From: Mogibacterium kristiansenii
GTDB taxonomy: Bacteria; Bacillota; Clostridia; Peptostreptococcales; Anaerovoracaceae
Direction: 5' to 3'
DNA: 64,000 nucleotides
NCBI RefSeq assembly: GCF_009695905.1
Contig: NZ_VUNA01000004.1
Coordinates: 1-64,000 of the forward strand
The notes beneath the pieces are model-generated. The model made no database searches. It was given only the letters and a program-made list of their open reading frames with translations, and had not been told where the DNA came from. Numbering within the stretch: position 1 is the first letter of the stretch; every line of letters begins with the position of its first letter. Shown piece by piece: positions 18,355-27,109 of the stretch. A program made the translations under genes and the position numbers.

Positions 18355-18891
18355 ATGAAAACAGAGGAGCTCATCGAGCTGGCACTGGAGGTGGGATTCG
18401 ACCACGCCGGAGAACTGAATATGGGGGCGCTGGACTTCCGGCCGGAGGTGCGGGATATGTGTTCAAGCGGACGCTGCCGGGCCTACGGCACCCGGTGGAG
18501 CTGCCCGCCGGCGGTGGGGGATCTGGAACGCAGCCGTCGGCGCACGGAGAAGTATCATCGGGGGATCCTGGTACAGACCACGGGGCAGATGGCCCACGAC
18601 TTTGACAGCGAGGGAATTTTACAGGCAGAGAAACGCCACAAGGAACGGTTTGCCACTTTGGTGCGGCAGATTCGTTACGGATATCCGGACTGCCTTCCCA
18701 TGGGAACGGGGGCCTGTACCCTGTGTCGAAAGTGCACCTATCCGGACCGGCCCTGCCGCCATCCGGAGGAAATGTTCACTTCCATGGAGGGCTACGGCTT
18801 GCTGGTAAATGATGTGGCAAAAGCCTCCGGACTTCGGTACGACTACGGGCCGGGCACCATCACCTATTCCGCTGCGGTACTGATTGACTAG
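18355..18891 (+). CDS. DUF2284 predicted metal-binding protein
   Basis: A 178-aa soluble protein with the cysteine motifs of DUF2284: MCSSGRCRAYGTRWSCPP near residues 36-53 and a second cluster, CTLCRKCTYPDRPCRHP, near 121-137. The pattern suggests iron-sulfur or zinc binding. Members are often found beside corrinoid methyltransferases, as here, where a methyltransferase-corrinoid fusion follows 36 bp later, so a role in corrinoid metabolism or reactivation is plausible but unproven. The start ATG follows GGGGGTAGGG. Confidence 0.85.
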   Translation: MKTEELIELALEVGFDHAGELNMGALDFRPEVRDMCSSGRCRAYGTRWSCPPAVGDLERSRRRTEKYHRGILVQTTGQMAHDFDSEGILQAEKRHKERFATLVRQIRYGYPDCLPMGTGACTLCRKCTYPDRPCRHPEEMFTSMEGYGLLVNDVAKASGLRYDYGPGTITYSAAVLID

Positions 18892-18927
18892 AAAAGGGAT
18901 TGTTTTAGGGACAAAGGAGAACGCAAA

Positions 18928-20670
18928 ATGACACCAAAAGAAATATTTCTGGAACTGTTGAAGAAAGAGGGGCGGCCGGAGCGCCTGCTGGACCAGTATG
19001 AAGCTCTGCAGATGGCGCTGGGGGATCCGGTGAGCCGGTACCTTCGGGCCGGTCAGGTTCGGGGATCTCGGACCATCGACCGCTGGGGCGTGACCATTCT
19101 TTTCCCGGAAGATGCGCCGGGCACCATCCCGTATCACTCGGAGGAAGCCACGGTGCTGAAGGACATTACCCGATGGAAAGAGGAGGTCCACGCACCGGAT
19201 ATTAAAAGCAACTGCCAAGAGGGCTGGGAGGAATTCCGAAAAATCCAGCGGGAAAAGGCGGGAAATCAGCGCCTTCTGGCGGGTTTTATGGGAACCGGAA
19301 TCTTCGAACAGTGCCACTTCCTGATGGGTTTCGAAGACACCCTGACCAATTTTTACGAGCACCCGAAGGAGATGCACGAGTTGATTGACTACATCCTCAG
19401 TTACCGCCTGGAATATGTTCGGATGCTGATTAAGGGATTGCAGCCGGACGTCATCTTCTCCCACGACGACTGGGGTGCGAAAAACCAGCTGTTCATGAAG
19501 CCGGAAATCTGGCGGGAATTCTTTAAGGAACCGTATCGGAAGTTCTACGGAGAGATTCGGGATGCGGGATGCATCGCCATCCACCACTCCGATTCCTATC
19601 TGGTGCCGATTCTGGATGATATGGTGGAAATCGGCATTCAGTGCTGGCAGGGAATCCTGCCGGAGAACAACATCCCGGAAGTGGTGCGCCACCTGGACGG
19701 CCGAATGATCGTCATGGGCGGCGTGGGCGCTGAGATAGACCGGAGCGATGCCACGGAAGAGGAAATTCGGGAATACATGCGCAAGATGCTGAAGCAGAAC
19801 GGATCCCTGGAGCACTTCATCCCATCCATCACATATGGGCTGAGCGGCACCATTTTCAAGCACGTGGATCCGATTATCGACGAGGAAATCGCCCGGTACA
19901 ACAATGAGCTTCACTTCCGGCACTACAACTATCCGGTGACGGGAAAGAAATATGCCCTTTCCACGGACAAAAATAAATCCGCGTCTCACGGGGAACAGAA
20001 GGTGTCCGACAGTGTTCGGAAGAGCCCGCTGGGAAAGGTGGCGGACGTGCTGATGAAGGGAAACCGGAACCGGATGGAGAAGGTGTGCCGGGAAGCCCTG
20101 GATGCGGGATATGCGCCTCAGGAAATTCTGAACAAGGGATTGATTACCGGAATGACGGAAGTGGGCAATGCCTTCTCCCGGGGAGAGGTGTTCGTCCCGG
20201 AAATGCTGATGTCGGCAAAATGCATGACCACAGCACTGGATCTGCTGAAGCCCATGCTGGTAGCCGATGCAAGCGCATCATTGGGTAGAGTGTGCATCGG
20301 CACGGTACAGGGGGATATGCACGACATCGGAAAGAACCTGGTGAAAATCATGCTGGAAGGAAACGGCTTTGACGTGATTGACCTGGGAAGCGATGTGCCG
20401 GCAGAGACCTTCGTCCGCACCGCCAAGGAAGAGAAGTGCGATATCATCTGCTGCTCCGCGCTCCTCACCACCACCATCGAAGAGATGCGGAAGGTGGTGG
20501 AAGGCTGCAAGGCAGCGGGTATCCGAGAGGATGTGACCATCATGGTAGGCGGCGCCCCGGTGACTCAGGATTTCTGCGACAGCATCGGCGCGGATATCTA
20601 TACGGACGATGCCACCGCCGCGGCCAAAGCAGCGGTTCAAGCGATGGAAAACCGGCAGAGGCCGGCGTAA
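18928..20670 (+). CDS. Methyltransferase (URO-D/MtaA type) fused to a corrinoid protein
   Basis: A 580-aa two-part protein. Residues about 1-335 resemble the uroporphyrinogen decarboxylase/MtaA-type methylcobamide methyltransferases. Residues about 370-580 are a corrinoid protein with a helical cap (about 370-450) and a B12-binding Rossmann domain. The latter carries GDMHDIGKNLV, whose His465 is the lower axial cobalt ligand, plus a SALLTTT loop and a VGGAPVT turn. Such proteins usually occur as separate subunits, so methyl transfer may be channelled within one chain. The methyl donor and acceptor are unknown; the divergent homocysteine methyltransferase is a candidate partner. Confidence 0.88.
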   Translation: MTPKEIFLELLKKEGRPERLLDQYEALQMALGDPVSRYLRAGQVRGSRTIDRWGVTILFPEDAPGTIPYHSEEATVLKDITRWKEEVHAPDIKSNCQEGWEEFRKIQREKAGNQRLLAGFMGTGIFEQCHFLMGFEDTLTNFYEHPKEMHELIDYILSYRLEYVRMLIKGLQPDVIFSHDDWGAKNQLFMKPEIWREFFKEPYRKFYGEIRDAGCIAIHHSDSYLVPILDDMVEIGIQCWQGILPENNIPEVVRHLDGRMIVMGGVGAEIDRSDATEEEIREYMRKMLKQNGSLEHFIPSITYGLSGTIFKHVDPIIDEEIARYNNELHFRHYNYPVTGKKYALSTDKNKSASHGEQKVSDSVRKSPLGKVADVLMKGNRNRMEKVCREALDAGYAPQEILNKGLITGMTEVGNAFSRGEVFVPEMLMSAKCMTTALDLLKPMLVADASASLGRVCIGTVQGDMHDIGKNLVKIMLEGNGFDVIDLGSDVPAETFVRTAKEEKCDIICCSALLTTTIEEMRKVVEGCKAAGIREDVTIMVGGAPVTQDFCDSIGADIYTDDATAAAKAAVQAMENRQRPA

Positions 20671-20700
20671 CGAAATATGGTTTTATAGGAGGAAAAGAAA

Positions 20701-21684
20701 ATGCTGTTACTATCGAAAGAAGACATTCGCAAAGTCGTAACCATGGCAGATATCATCGAGGGCAACAAGGTGGCCTACAAGAGCGTGGTGGACGGAGAAG
20801 TGGAGAATCCGCTGCGCACGGTAATTCCGGGAAAATATGACGGATCCTTTGTGTTCATGCCGGCCTACGCACCGGGACTGGATGCGGCGGCGCTGAAGGT
20901 GGTGGATATTTTTCCCCACAACCCGGAACAGGGGCTGAAGACCTCTCCGGCGCAGGTGCTGCTCATCGACGGTAAGACGGGATACATCCGCGCCATCCTG
21001 GACGGCACCTACGTGACGGAAGCCCGCACCGGTGCGGCATCGGGAGCCGCTTTCGATATTCTGGGAAAGAAGGCGTGCCGCAAGGGGGCCATGATCGGCA
21101 CCGGCGGACAGGCGGCTTGCCAGCTGGAGGCCATGCTGACGGCAAGAAAGTTGGAAGAGGTGGCCGTGTACAGCCGGAACAAGGAGAAGCGAGAGGCTTT
21201 TGCGGCGGAGATGCAGGAGGAACTGAAGGAATTCGGCACCCGAATCTATGCGGCGGACAGCGCCGACGAAGCGGTGGAAGATTCAGACCTGCTGATTACG
21301 GTAACGGGATCTTCGGAGCCGGTATTTGACGGCACCAAGGTAAAACCGGGCTGCACCATCAGCTGCGTGGGCACCTACGAACCGCACAAGCACGAACTGG
21401 ATCCGGCGGTGCTGCCGAGAACCGCTAAGATTATCTGCGACTCCAAAGACGCGGTGATGGCGGAAAGCGGGGACCTGCTGATTCCGATTCGAGAGGGCAT
21501 CATTTCCGAAAGCGACGTGCTGGGAAGCCTGGGAGACGTGATTAACGGCACCGTGGCCGGCAGAGAGAACGACGACGAGATCATCGTCTTTGAGAACGTG
21601 GGCATTGCGGCTCTGGATCTGGTGGCGGCAAAGGTCATTTACGATAAAGCGGTGGAGAAGGGCATCGGCCAGAGCTGGGGCTAG
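20701..21684 (+). CDS. Ornithine cyclodeaminase/mu-crystallin family protein
   Basis: A 327-aa NAD(P)-dependent enzyme of the OCD/mu-crystallin family. The dinucleotide-binding motif GTGGQAACQLEAM lies near residue 133, with an upstream conserved TEARTGAASGAA near 105. Members cyclise ornithine to proline, reduce cyclic ketimines or act as alanine or opine dehydrogenases, and the substrate cannot be settled from sequence. It lies 30 bp after the corrinoid fusion gene and 34 bp before hflX, so it is likely co-transcribed. Confidence 0.87.
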   Translation: MLLLSKEDIRKVVTMADIIEGNKVAYKSVVDGEVENPLRTVIPGKYDGSFVFMPAYAPGLDAAALKVVDIFPHNPEQGLKTSPAQVLLIDGKTGYIRAILDGTYVTEARTGAASGAAFDILGKKACRKGAMIGTGGQAACQLEAMLTARKLEEVAVYSRNKEKREAFAAEMQEELKEFGTRIYAADSADEAVEDSDLLITVTGSSEPVFDGTKVKPGCTISCVGTYEPHKHELDPAVLPRTAKIICDSKDAVMAESGDLLIPIREGIISESDVLGSLGDVINGTVAGRENDDEIIVFENVGIAALDLVAAKVIYDKAVEKGIGQSWG

Positions 21685-21718
21685 AACCGACACCGAAGCG
21701 GAACATGGGAAATAGGAT

Positions 21719-22957
21719 ATGGAACAAATCGAAAAGACAGAAAAATATATTTTGGTGGCGGTAGCCACCGGCGAGGAAGAGGCGGCCTGGGCATCCCTAG
21801 AGGAGTTGGGGGAACTGGTGCGCACCGACGGCGCAGAGGTTTCCTCCATGGTGGTGCAGAACCTGGACCATCCGGAGCGGGCCACCTATGTGGGCAGCGG
21901 CAAAGCCCTGGAAATTCGGGAGATACTGGAGGTGCAAGAAGCGGACGGAATCATCTGTGACGATGAACTGACCCCGTCCCAATTCCGAAATCTGTCGGAA
22001 GCCATCGGGGCAAAGGTGCTGGATCGGACCCTGCTGATTCTGGATATCTTTGCGGCTCACGCCAAGACAAAGGAAGGAAAGATTCAGGTGGAAATCGCCC
22101 AGCAGCGATACCGGGCCTCTCGCCTCCGGGGAATGGGAGAAGCCATGTCCCGGCTGGGTGCGGGCATCGGTACTCGGGGACCGGGCGAAACCAAGCTGGA
22201 GACGGACCGCCGGGTGATTCAGAAGCGAATCAAGGTGCTGTCCGATGAGATCGAGGATATGAAGCGGGTGCGGGAAACTACCCGGAAAAAGCGGTCCGAA
22301 AGCGCCACCATGACCGTGGCCATCGTGGGATACACCAACGCGGGGAAATCCACCCTGCTGAACAAGGTGACGGATGCGGGCATCTTGGCGGAAAACAAGC
22401 TTTTTGCCACACTGGATCCCACCACCCGAACCGCGGTGCTGCCGGACGGACAGTCGGTGCTGCTGACGGATACCGTTGGTTTTATCAACAAGCTGCCTCA
22501 CCATTTGGTGGACGCCTTCCGAAGCACGCTGGAAGAGGCAAAATACGCAGACATCATCATGCACGTGATCGACGCATCCAACCCTCAGTGGGAACTGCAC
22601 CGGAAGGTGGTGCTGGACACCCTGAAGGAGCTTGGCGTGGTGGGCAAACCGCTAATCACGGTGTGGAACAAGATGGACCTGCTTCCGGAAGGAGAGAAGA
22701 GGCAGGATTTTCAGGCAGATGCATCGGTGATGATTTCCGCCAAAAAGAACCTGGGCTTGGAAGAGATGTTTGAAGAGCTGGGACGAATCGTTCGGGAATC
22801 TCGGGTGTACGTGAACACGGTGCTCACCTACTCGGAGATGGGCATTCTGGAACAGATTCGGAAATTCGGACAGCTGCTGGAAGAAAAATACGAGGGGGAC
22901 GGCATTCACGTGAAGGCCTACGTTCCCCATGCTTTGGCGTACCTGGCAGAACGGTAA
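21719..22957 (+). CDS. hflX: GTPase HflX
   Basis: A 412-aa ribosome-associated GTPase that splits stalled or stressed 70S ribosomes. It has the N-terminal HflX domain with a glycine-rich linker (RLGAGIGTRGPGETKLE, about 141-158), a coiled-coil, then the G domain: G1 GYTNAGKST near 204, G3 DTVGF, G4 NKMD. The start ATG follows GGGAAATAGGAT. It sits inside a metabolic run rather than near hfq/miaA, so its placement reveals little about regulation. Confidence 0.95.
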   Translation: MEQIEKTEKYILVAVATGEEEAAWASLEELGELVRTDGAEVSSMVVQNLDHPERATYVGSGKALEIREILEVQEADGIICDDELTPSQFRNLSEAIGAKVLDRTLLILDIFAAHAKTKEGKIQVEIAQQRYRASRLRGMGEAMSRLGAGIGTRGPGETKLETDRRVIQKRIKVLSDEIEDMKRVRETTRKKRSESATMTVAIVGYTNAGKSTLLNKVTDAGILAENKLFATLDPTTRTAVLPDGQSVLLTDTVGFINKLPHHLVDAFRSTLEEAKYADIIMHVIDASNPQWELHRKVVLDTLKELGVVGKPLITVWNKMDLLPEGEKRQDFQADASVMISAKKNLGLEEMFEELGRIVRESRVYVNTVLTYSEMGILEQIRKFGQLLEEKYEGDGIHVKAYVPHALAYLAER

Positions 22958-23001
22958 CATAGGGCCGGCGAAAGCACCGGGAAAGAAAACGAGGCGATGA
23001 T

Positions 23002-23622
23002 ATGATAAAAACAGTTATTTTCGATATCGGGCGAGTGCTGATCGGCTTCGAGTGGAAGGATTACGTCCACCGACTGTTCGGCAATCCGGAGGTGGAAGCC
23101 CGGGTGACCGATGCCACCTTCGGCAGCGGAATCTGGAACGAGATGGACCGGGGAATTTGGTCGGAGGAAGAGGTGCTGGCGCGGTTCATCGCCCGGGCGC
23201 CGGAACGGGAGAAGGAAATCCGGGTCGCCTTTGACCGGGTGGGATGCTGTACGGAGCGAAAGGAGTACGCCATCCCGTGGATTGAGGATCTGAAGGCCCG
23301 GAGATACCGGGTGCTGTTCCTGTCCAACTATTCGGAACATGTGCGAAAGCGAAGCACACATACACTGGATTTCCTGCCGTACCTGGATGGGGGCGTGTTT
23401 TCCTATCAGGTGCACCGCATCAAGCCGGAGCCGGAGATTTACCGCATCCTGCTGGAGAAGTATGAGCTGAAGGCAGAGGAGTGCGTCTTCGTGGACGATA
23501 ACGGGAAGAACATTCAGGCGGCCCGGGAACTGGGCTTCCGCACCGTGCATTTTGAGAATTACGAACAGGCTCGCGAAGCGCTGGAGAAGTTGCTTCGGGA
23601 AGACGGGGAAGCGGATGAATAG
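23002..23622 (+). CDS. HAD-superfamily phosphatase (YihX-like)
   Basis: A 206-aa HAD hydrolase. Motif I is IFDIGRVLIGF, where Gly-Arg replaces the more usual second acidic position, so phosphatase activity may be altered. Motif II LSNYS, a motif III Lys in HRIKPEPEIY and motif IV VFVDDN are present. The overall pattern resembles YihX/epoxide-hydrolase-like sugar phosphatases. The gene overlaps the permease gene after it by 8 bp, so they are translationally linked, but no functional tie to nickel import is evident. Confidence 0.85.
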   Translation: MIKTVIFDIGRVLIGFEWKDYVHRLFGNPEVEARVTDATFGSGIWNEMDRGIWSEEEVLARFIARAPEREKEIRVAFDRVGCCTERKEYAIPWIEDLKARRYRVLFLSNYSEHVRKRSTHTLDFLPYLDGGVFSYQVHRIKPEPEIYRILLEKYELKAEECVFVDDNGKNIQAARELGFRTVHFENYEQAREALEKLLREDGEADE

Positions 23623-24652
23623 CCGGATTGAAAATCAGAAGAATCCGGGCATCCGGCGGAGCCGGGTCGGTGCTGCGGCGGGAGGTCTGGTGCGGGGCTT
23701 GTTCCTGCTGCTGGTCCTGTCGCTGGTGGTGTTCTTTCTGGCGCGGGCGTGCCCCGGAGATCCGCTGCGGTCCTGGTACGGGGACGGGGTGGACCGGCTG
23801 AGTGCGGCACAGAAAGAGGCCATGCGCCGGAACCTGGGACTGGACCGGTCCCTGTGGGTGCAGTACGGCCTGTGGCTTCGGAACCTGTTCCAAGGCAACC
23901 TGGGAATCTCCCTTAAATACAAGCGGCCGGTGACGGCGGTGCTGGGCAGCGTGGCGGGAAATACCGCCATTCTGGGACTCCTGGCCTACGTGATGACCTT
24001 TCTGCCGGCTTTCCGAATCGGGAGCAGCTGTGCCCTGAAAGAGGGCAGCCGAAAGGACCGCCGGCTCTCCCGTATCGCCGTGGTGACGGGAAACATTCCT
24101 TCCTTCTTCCTGGGACTGCTGCTGATTTTGTTTTTCACCGTGAAAATCCGGCTCTTTCCCTCCGGCGGCGCCTATTCCTACGGTATGGCTCACAGCCTGC
24201 CGGATCGCATATGGCACCTGGTGCTTCCATGTGCCGTGCTGGTGCTGGAGCACGTGGGCTACTACGGCCTGATGGTGCGGAACCTGCTGGTGGAGGAAAC
24301 CCGAAAGGACTACGTGCTGCTGCACAAATCCCAGGGCATTCCCCGGGAGAAAATCCTCCGAAGATACTGCATGAAGAACATCCTGCCGGGCATGATTCCG
24401 GCCATGACCATGGCGGTGCCCCACATCCTGGGCGGTACCTACGTGGTGGAAATGGTCTTCGGTTATCCGGGGCTGGGCACCCTGGCCTTCGAAAGCGCCC
24501 TGTACAAAGATTTCAACGTGCTGATGGCGGTGACCCTGCTCACCGGCGCCCTGGTCATCTTCTGCAACATGCTGGGAGAGGTCCTCAGTGCGGCCATCGA
24601 TCCGAGAATGAGGGACGATGCGGCGGAATTCCGGGAGGTGGATTATGAATAA
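23615..24652 (+). CDS. ABC transporter permease, DppB/NikB type
   Basis: A 345-aa integral membrane subunit of a peptide/nickel importer. It has one N-terminal helix (about 25-45), the periplasmic-side GDPLRSWYG...LGLDRSLWVQYG segment typical of DppB/NikB proteins, then five helices with the EAA loop that docks the ATPase. I start at ATG 23615, overlapping the end of the HAD gene. It overlaps the next permease by 8 bp. In context with larE-larC-larB downstream, nickel or a nickel chelate is a likely cargo, but oligopeptides remain possible. Confidence 0.88.
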   Translation: MNSRIENQKNPGIRRSRVGAAAGGLVRGLFLLLVLSLVVFFLARACPGDPLRSWYGDGVDRLSAAQKEAMRRNLGLDRSLWVQYGLWLRNLFQGNLGISLKYKRPVTAVLGSVAGNTAILGLLAYVMTFLPAFRIGSSCALKEGSRKDRRLSRIAVVTGNIPSFFLGLLLILFFTVKIRLFPSGGAYSYGMAHSLPDRIWHLVLPCAVLVLEHVGYYGLMVRNLLVEETRKDYVLLHKSQGIPREKILRRYCMKNILPGMIPAMTMAVPHILGGTYVVEMVFGYPGLGTLAFESALYKDFNVLMAVTLLTGALVIFCNMLGEVLSAAIDPRMRDDAAEFREVDYE

Positions 24653-25475
24653 AAAAAAGAATCGCCTCGGCCCGGGCGTCCGGCTGAGCATCATTCTATT
24701 GGCTGTCGTGGGCATCGCTTCGCTGCTGGCGCCTCTGCTGGCACCTTACGGCCCCAACGAGATGGGACCGGCCATCAACCAAGCCCCTTCGGCAGATCAC
24801 CTGTTCGGCACCGATTCCATGGGTCGGGATCTGCTGAGCCGTATTCTGTACGGCGGGCGGGCCAGCCTGTGCATCGGACTGATGGCGGCGGCCATCAGCA
24901 CCGGCATCGCCATGGTCTACGGATCCCTCAGCGGAATGAGCCGCCGGTGGGTGGACCGGGGACTCATGGGTTTTGCGGACCTGATGCTCAGCGTGCCTCA
25001 GATCCTGATTGTGGTATTTCTCCAGGCGATTTTCGGAAAATCCGGATACCTGTCTCTGGCCCTCTCCATCGGCGTGACGGGCTGGATGGCCATGGCCCGG
25101 ATCATCCGAAACGAAGTGCGGCGGATTCGGGAGACGGATTACGTCACCGCGGCCCGGATGATGGGCGGCAGCTTCGGGTACATCCTTCGGAAGCACCTGC
25201 TGCCGGGCTTTCTGCCGGCGGTGCTGTACGCGGCGGTGAGCAGCATCGGCGCGGCCATGATGACGGAGGCCACCTTGAGCTTTATGGGATTGGGACTCCC
25301 GGTGGCGGAGGTGTCCTGGGGAGGCCTGCTGTCCGACTCCCGGAATGCACTGCTCTCCGACAGCTGGTGGATCATCCTGATTCCCGGCATCGTGCTGATC
25401 GGAACACTGATCGCCATCGCGGCGCTGGGGGAACAGGTGCGGAAGGGGAACACCCGGCTGCACAGCAATTTATAA
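24645..25475 (+). CDS. ABC transporter permease, DppC/NikC type
   Basis: A 276-aa second permease. The N-terminal helix is followed by PLLAPYGPNEM and the family motif HLFGTDSMGRDLLSRILYGGRASL near residues 49-72, then five helices with an EAA-type loop (about 155-185). The start ATG is preceded by GGGAGGTG, and the frame overlaps the preceding permease gene. It completes the heterodimeric membrane channel. Confidence 0.9.
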   Translation: MNKKKNRLGPGVRLSIILLAVVGIASLLAPLLAPYGPNEMGPAINQAPSADHLFGTDSMGRDLLSRILYGGRASLCIGLMAAAISTGIAMVYGSLSGMSRRWVDRGLMGFADLMLSVPQILIVVFLQAIFGKSGYLSLALSIGVTGWMAMARIIRNEVRRIRETDYVTAARMMGGSFGYILRKHLLPGFLPAVLYAAVSSIGAAMMTEATLSFMGLGLPVAEVSWGGLLSDSRNALLSDSWWIILIPGIVLIGTLIAIAALGEQVRKGNTRLHSNL

Positions 25476-25543
25476 GCCCTTGAAGGGGAAAACCGGGCAA
25501 AGAGATTGGCGTTATTTCTGCGTAAGCGAAAGGTAGAAACGAG

Positions 25544-27106
25544 ATGAAAAATATTTCTAAGAAGTGGAAGCGAATTCTGCCGGCCATGCTGCTGGTTCTG
25601 GCATTGGCCTTTCTGGCCGGATGCGGCGGCGAGACGAAGCCGGCCGGCGACACCATGGTGTACGGCAGTCAGGACTATACCGCCATTAACCCGGCATTGT
25701 ACGAGCACGGGGAGATTAACCTGCTTATTTTTGCCGGATTGACGGCCCACGATGCGGACAACAACGTGGTTCCCGGACTGGCAGAGAAGTGGAGCTACGA
25801 CAAAGGCGCCAAAACCTGGACATTCCGCCTGCGGAAAAACCTGACCTTCCACGACGGCGAACCTCTGACCTCAGCGGACGTGAAGTTCACCCTGGAATCC
25901 ATCCTGAACGAGAAGAACGGATCGGAAATTGTGTCCAACTACGCGGACATAAAGAAGATTTCCTGCCCGGATGCCCGCACGGTGAAGATTCAGTTGAAGG
26001 AAGAGAATGTGGGATTCCCGGAATACATGACCATCGGTATCCTGCCGAAGCACCTCCTGGAGGGGAAGGATCTCACCACCGACGAGTTCAATCAGAAGCC
26101 GGTGGGCGCCGGACCGTACAAGCTGACGGAGTGGGACGAGGGACAGAGCATCACCCTGGAGCGGTTCGACGGATACTATGCCGGAAAAGCCAACATTCCG
26201 AAAATTATTTTTAAAATCGTGCCGGACAGTGCCACCCGTCTCCTGCAGCTGGAATCCGGCGACCTGGACATGGCCCAGCTGACTCCGAAGGACGGCAAAG
26301 CCCTGATGAAAAAGGATTCGGACTGCAGCGTGTACGAGATGGACACTGCGGACTACCGGGCGATTGCGTATAATTTTGCGGGCAGCAAGCTGTTCAAGAA
26401 GTATCCGGAGCTGGCGAACATCCTCAGCTACGGCATCGACCGGCAGGCGATTCTGAAGAGCGTGCTTCTGGGCGAGGGGGAGATTGCCTACTCGCCGATT
26501 CAGAAGAATCCGTTCAACGACAGCAGCATCGAGAAGTTCAATTACGACCCGGCGAAAATGAAATCCCTGCTGGAGCAGGACGGCTGGAAGAAAAACAAGG
26601 ACGGTTGGTACGAAAAGGACGGCACGGAGCTGAAGTTCACCATCGCCGCCATGTCCGATGATCAGGTGCGGGTGGATATGGCCAACATGTGCGCGGAGCA
26701 GCTGAAGAAGGAAGGCATCCATGCCACGGCGGAGAACCGGAAGGAGCTGGATTGGGCCGGTCAGGATGCCTGCATCATCGGATGGGGCAGCCCGTTTGAC
26801 GCGGACGACCATACCTATAAGGTGTTCACCACCGGTGCGGGAGACAACTACACCGGATACTCAAGCGCCGATGTGGACCGGACCCTGGAAGCGGCGCGCT
26901 CCACCGACGACAACAGCCTGCGGAAGCAGTATTACAGCACCTTCCTCCACCGCATGACCGAGCAGATGCCGTTCACCTACATCGCTTACATCAAAGCCAA
27001 CTACGGCGTGAACAAGGCGGTAAAAGGCGTGGACAAGAACGTGGTCCTTGGGCACCACGGCGTGGGGATTTTCTGGAACGTAGCGGATTGGAAACTGGAA
27101 CGATAG
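25544..27106 (+). CDS. ABC transporter substrate-binding lipoprotein (SBP family 5)
   Basis: A 520-aa solute receptor of the peptide/nickel class (DppA/NikA). It has a positively charged N-terminus, a hydrophobic stretch and the lipobox LAGC with Cys27, so it should be lipid-anchored outside the membrane. The SBP_bac_5 domain covers the rest, including the conserved WSYDKGAKTWTFRLRKNLTFHDG-like segment (about 84-107). The start follows a GAAAGG-like site, 68 bp after the permease gene. Ligand identity is not evident from sequence; the lar neighbours argue for nickel. Confidence 0.88.
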   Translation: MKNISKKWKRILPAMLLVLALAFLAGCGGETKPAGDTMVYGSQDYTAINPALYEHGEINLLIFAGLTAHDADNNVVPGLAEKWSYDKGAKTWTFRLRKNLTFHDGEPLTSADVKFTLESILNEKNGSEIVSNYADIKKISCPDARTVKIQLKEENVGFPEYMTIGILPKHLLEGKDLTTDEFNQKPVGAGPYKLTEWDEGQSITLERFDGYYAGKANIPKIIFKIVPDSATRLLQLESGDLDMAQLTPKDGKALMKKDSDCSVYEMDTADYRAIAYNFAGSKLFKKYPELANILSYGIDRQAILKSVLLGEGEIAYSPIQKNPFNDSSIEKFNYDPAKMKSLLEQDGWKKNKDGWYEKDGTELKFTIAAMSDDQVRVDMANMCAEQLKKEGIHATAENRKELDWAGQDACIIGWGSPFDADDHTYKVFTTGAGDNYTGYSSADVDRTLEAARSTDDNSLRKQYYSTFLHRMTEQMPFTYIAYIKANYGVNKAVKGVDKNVVLGHHGVGIFWNVADWKLER

Positions 27107-27109
27107 AAG

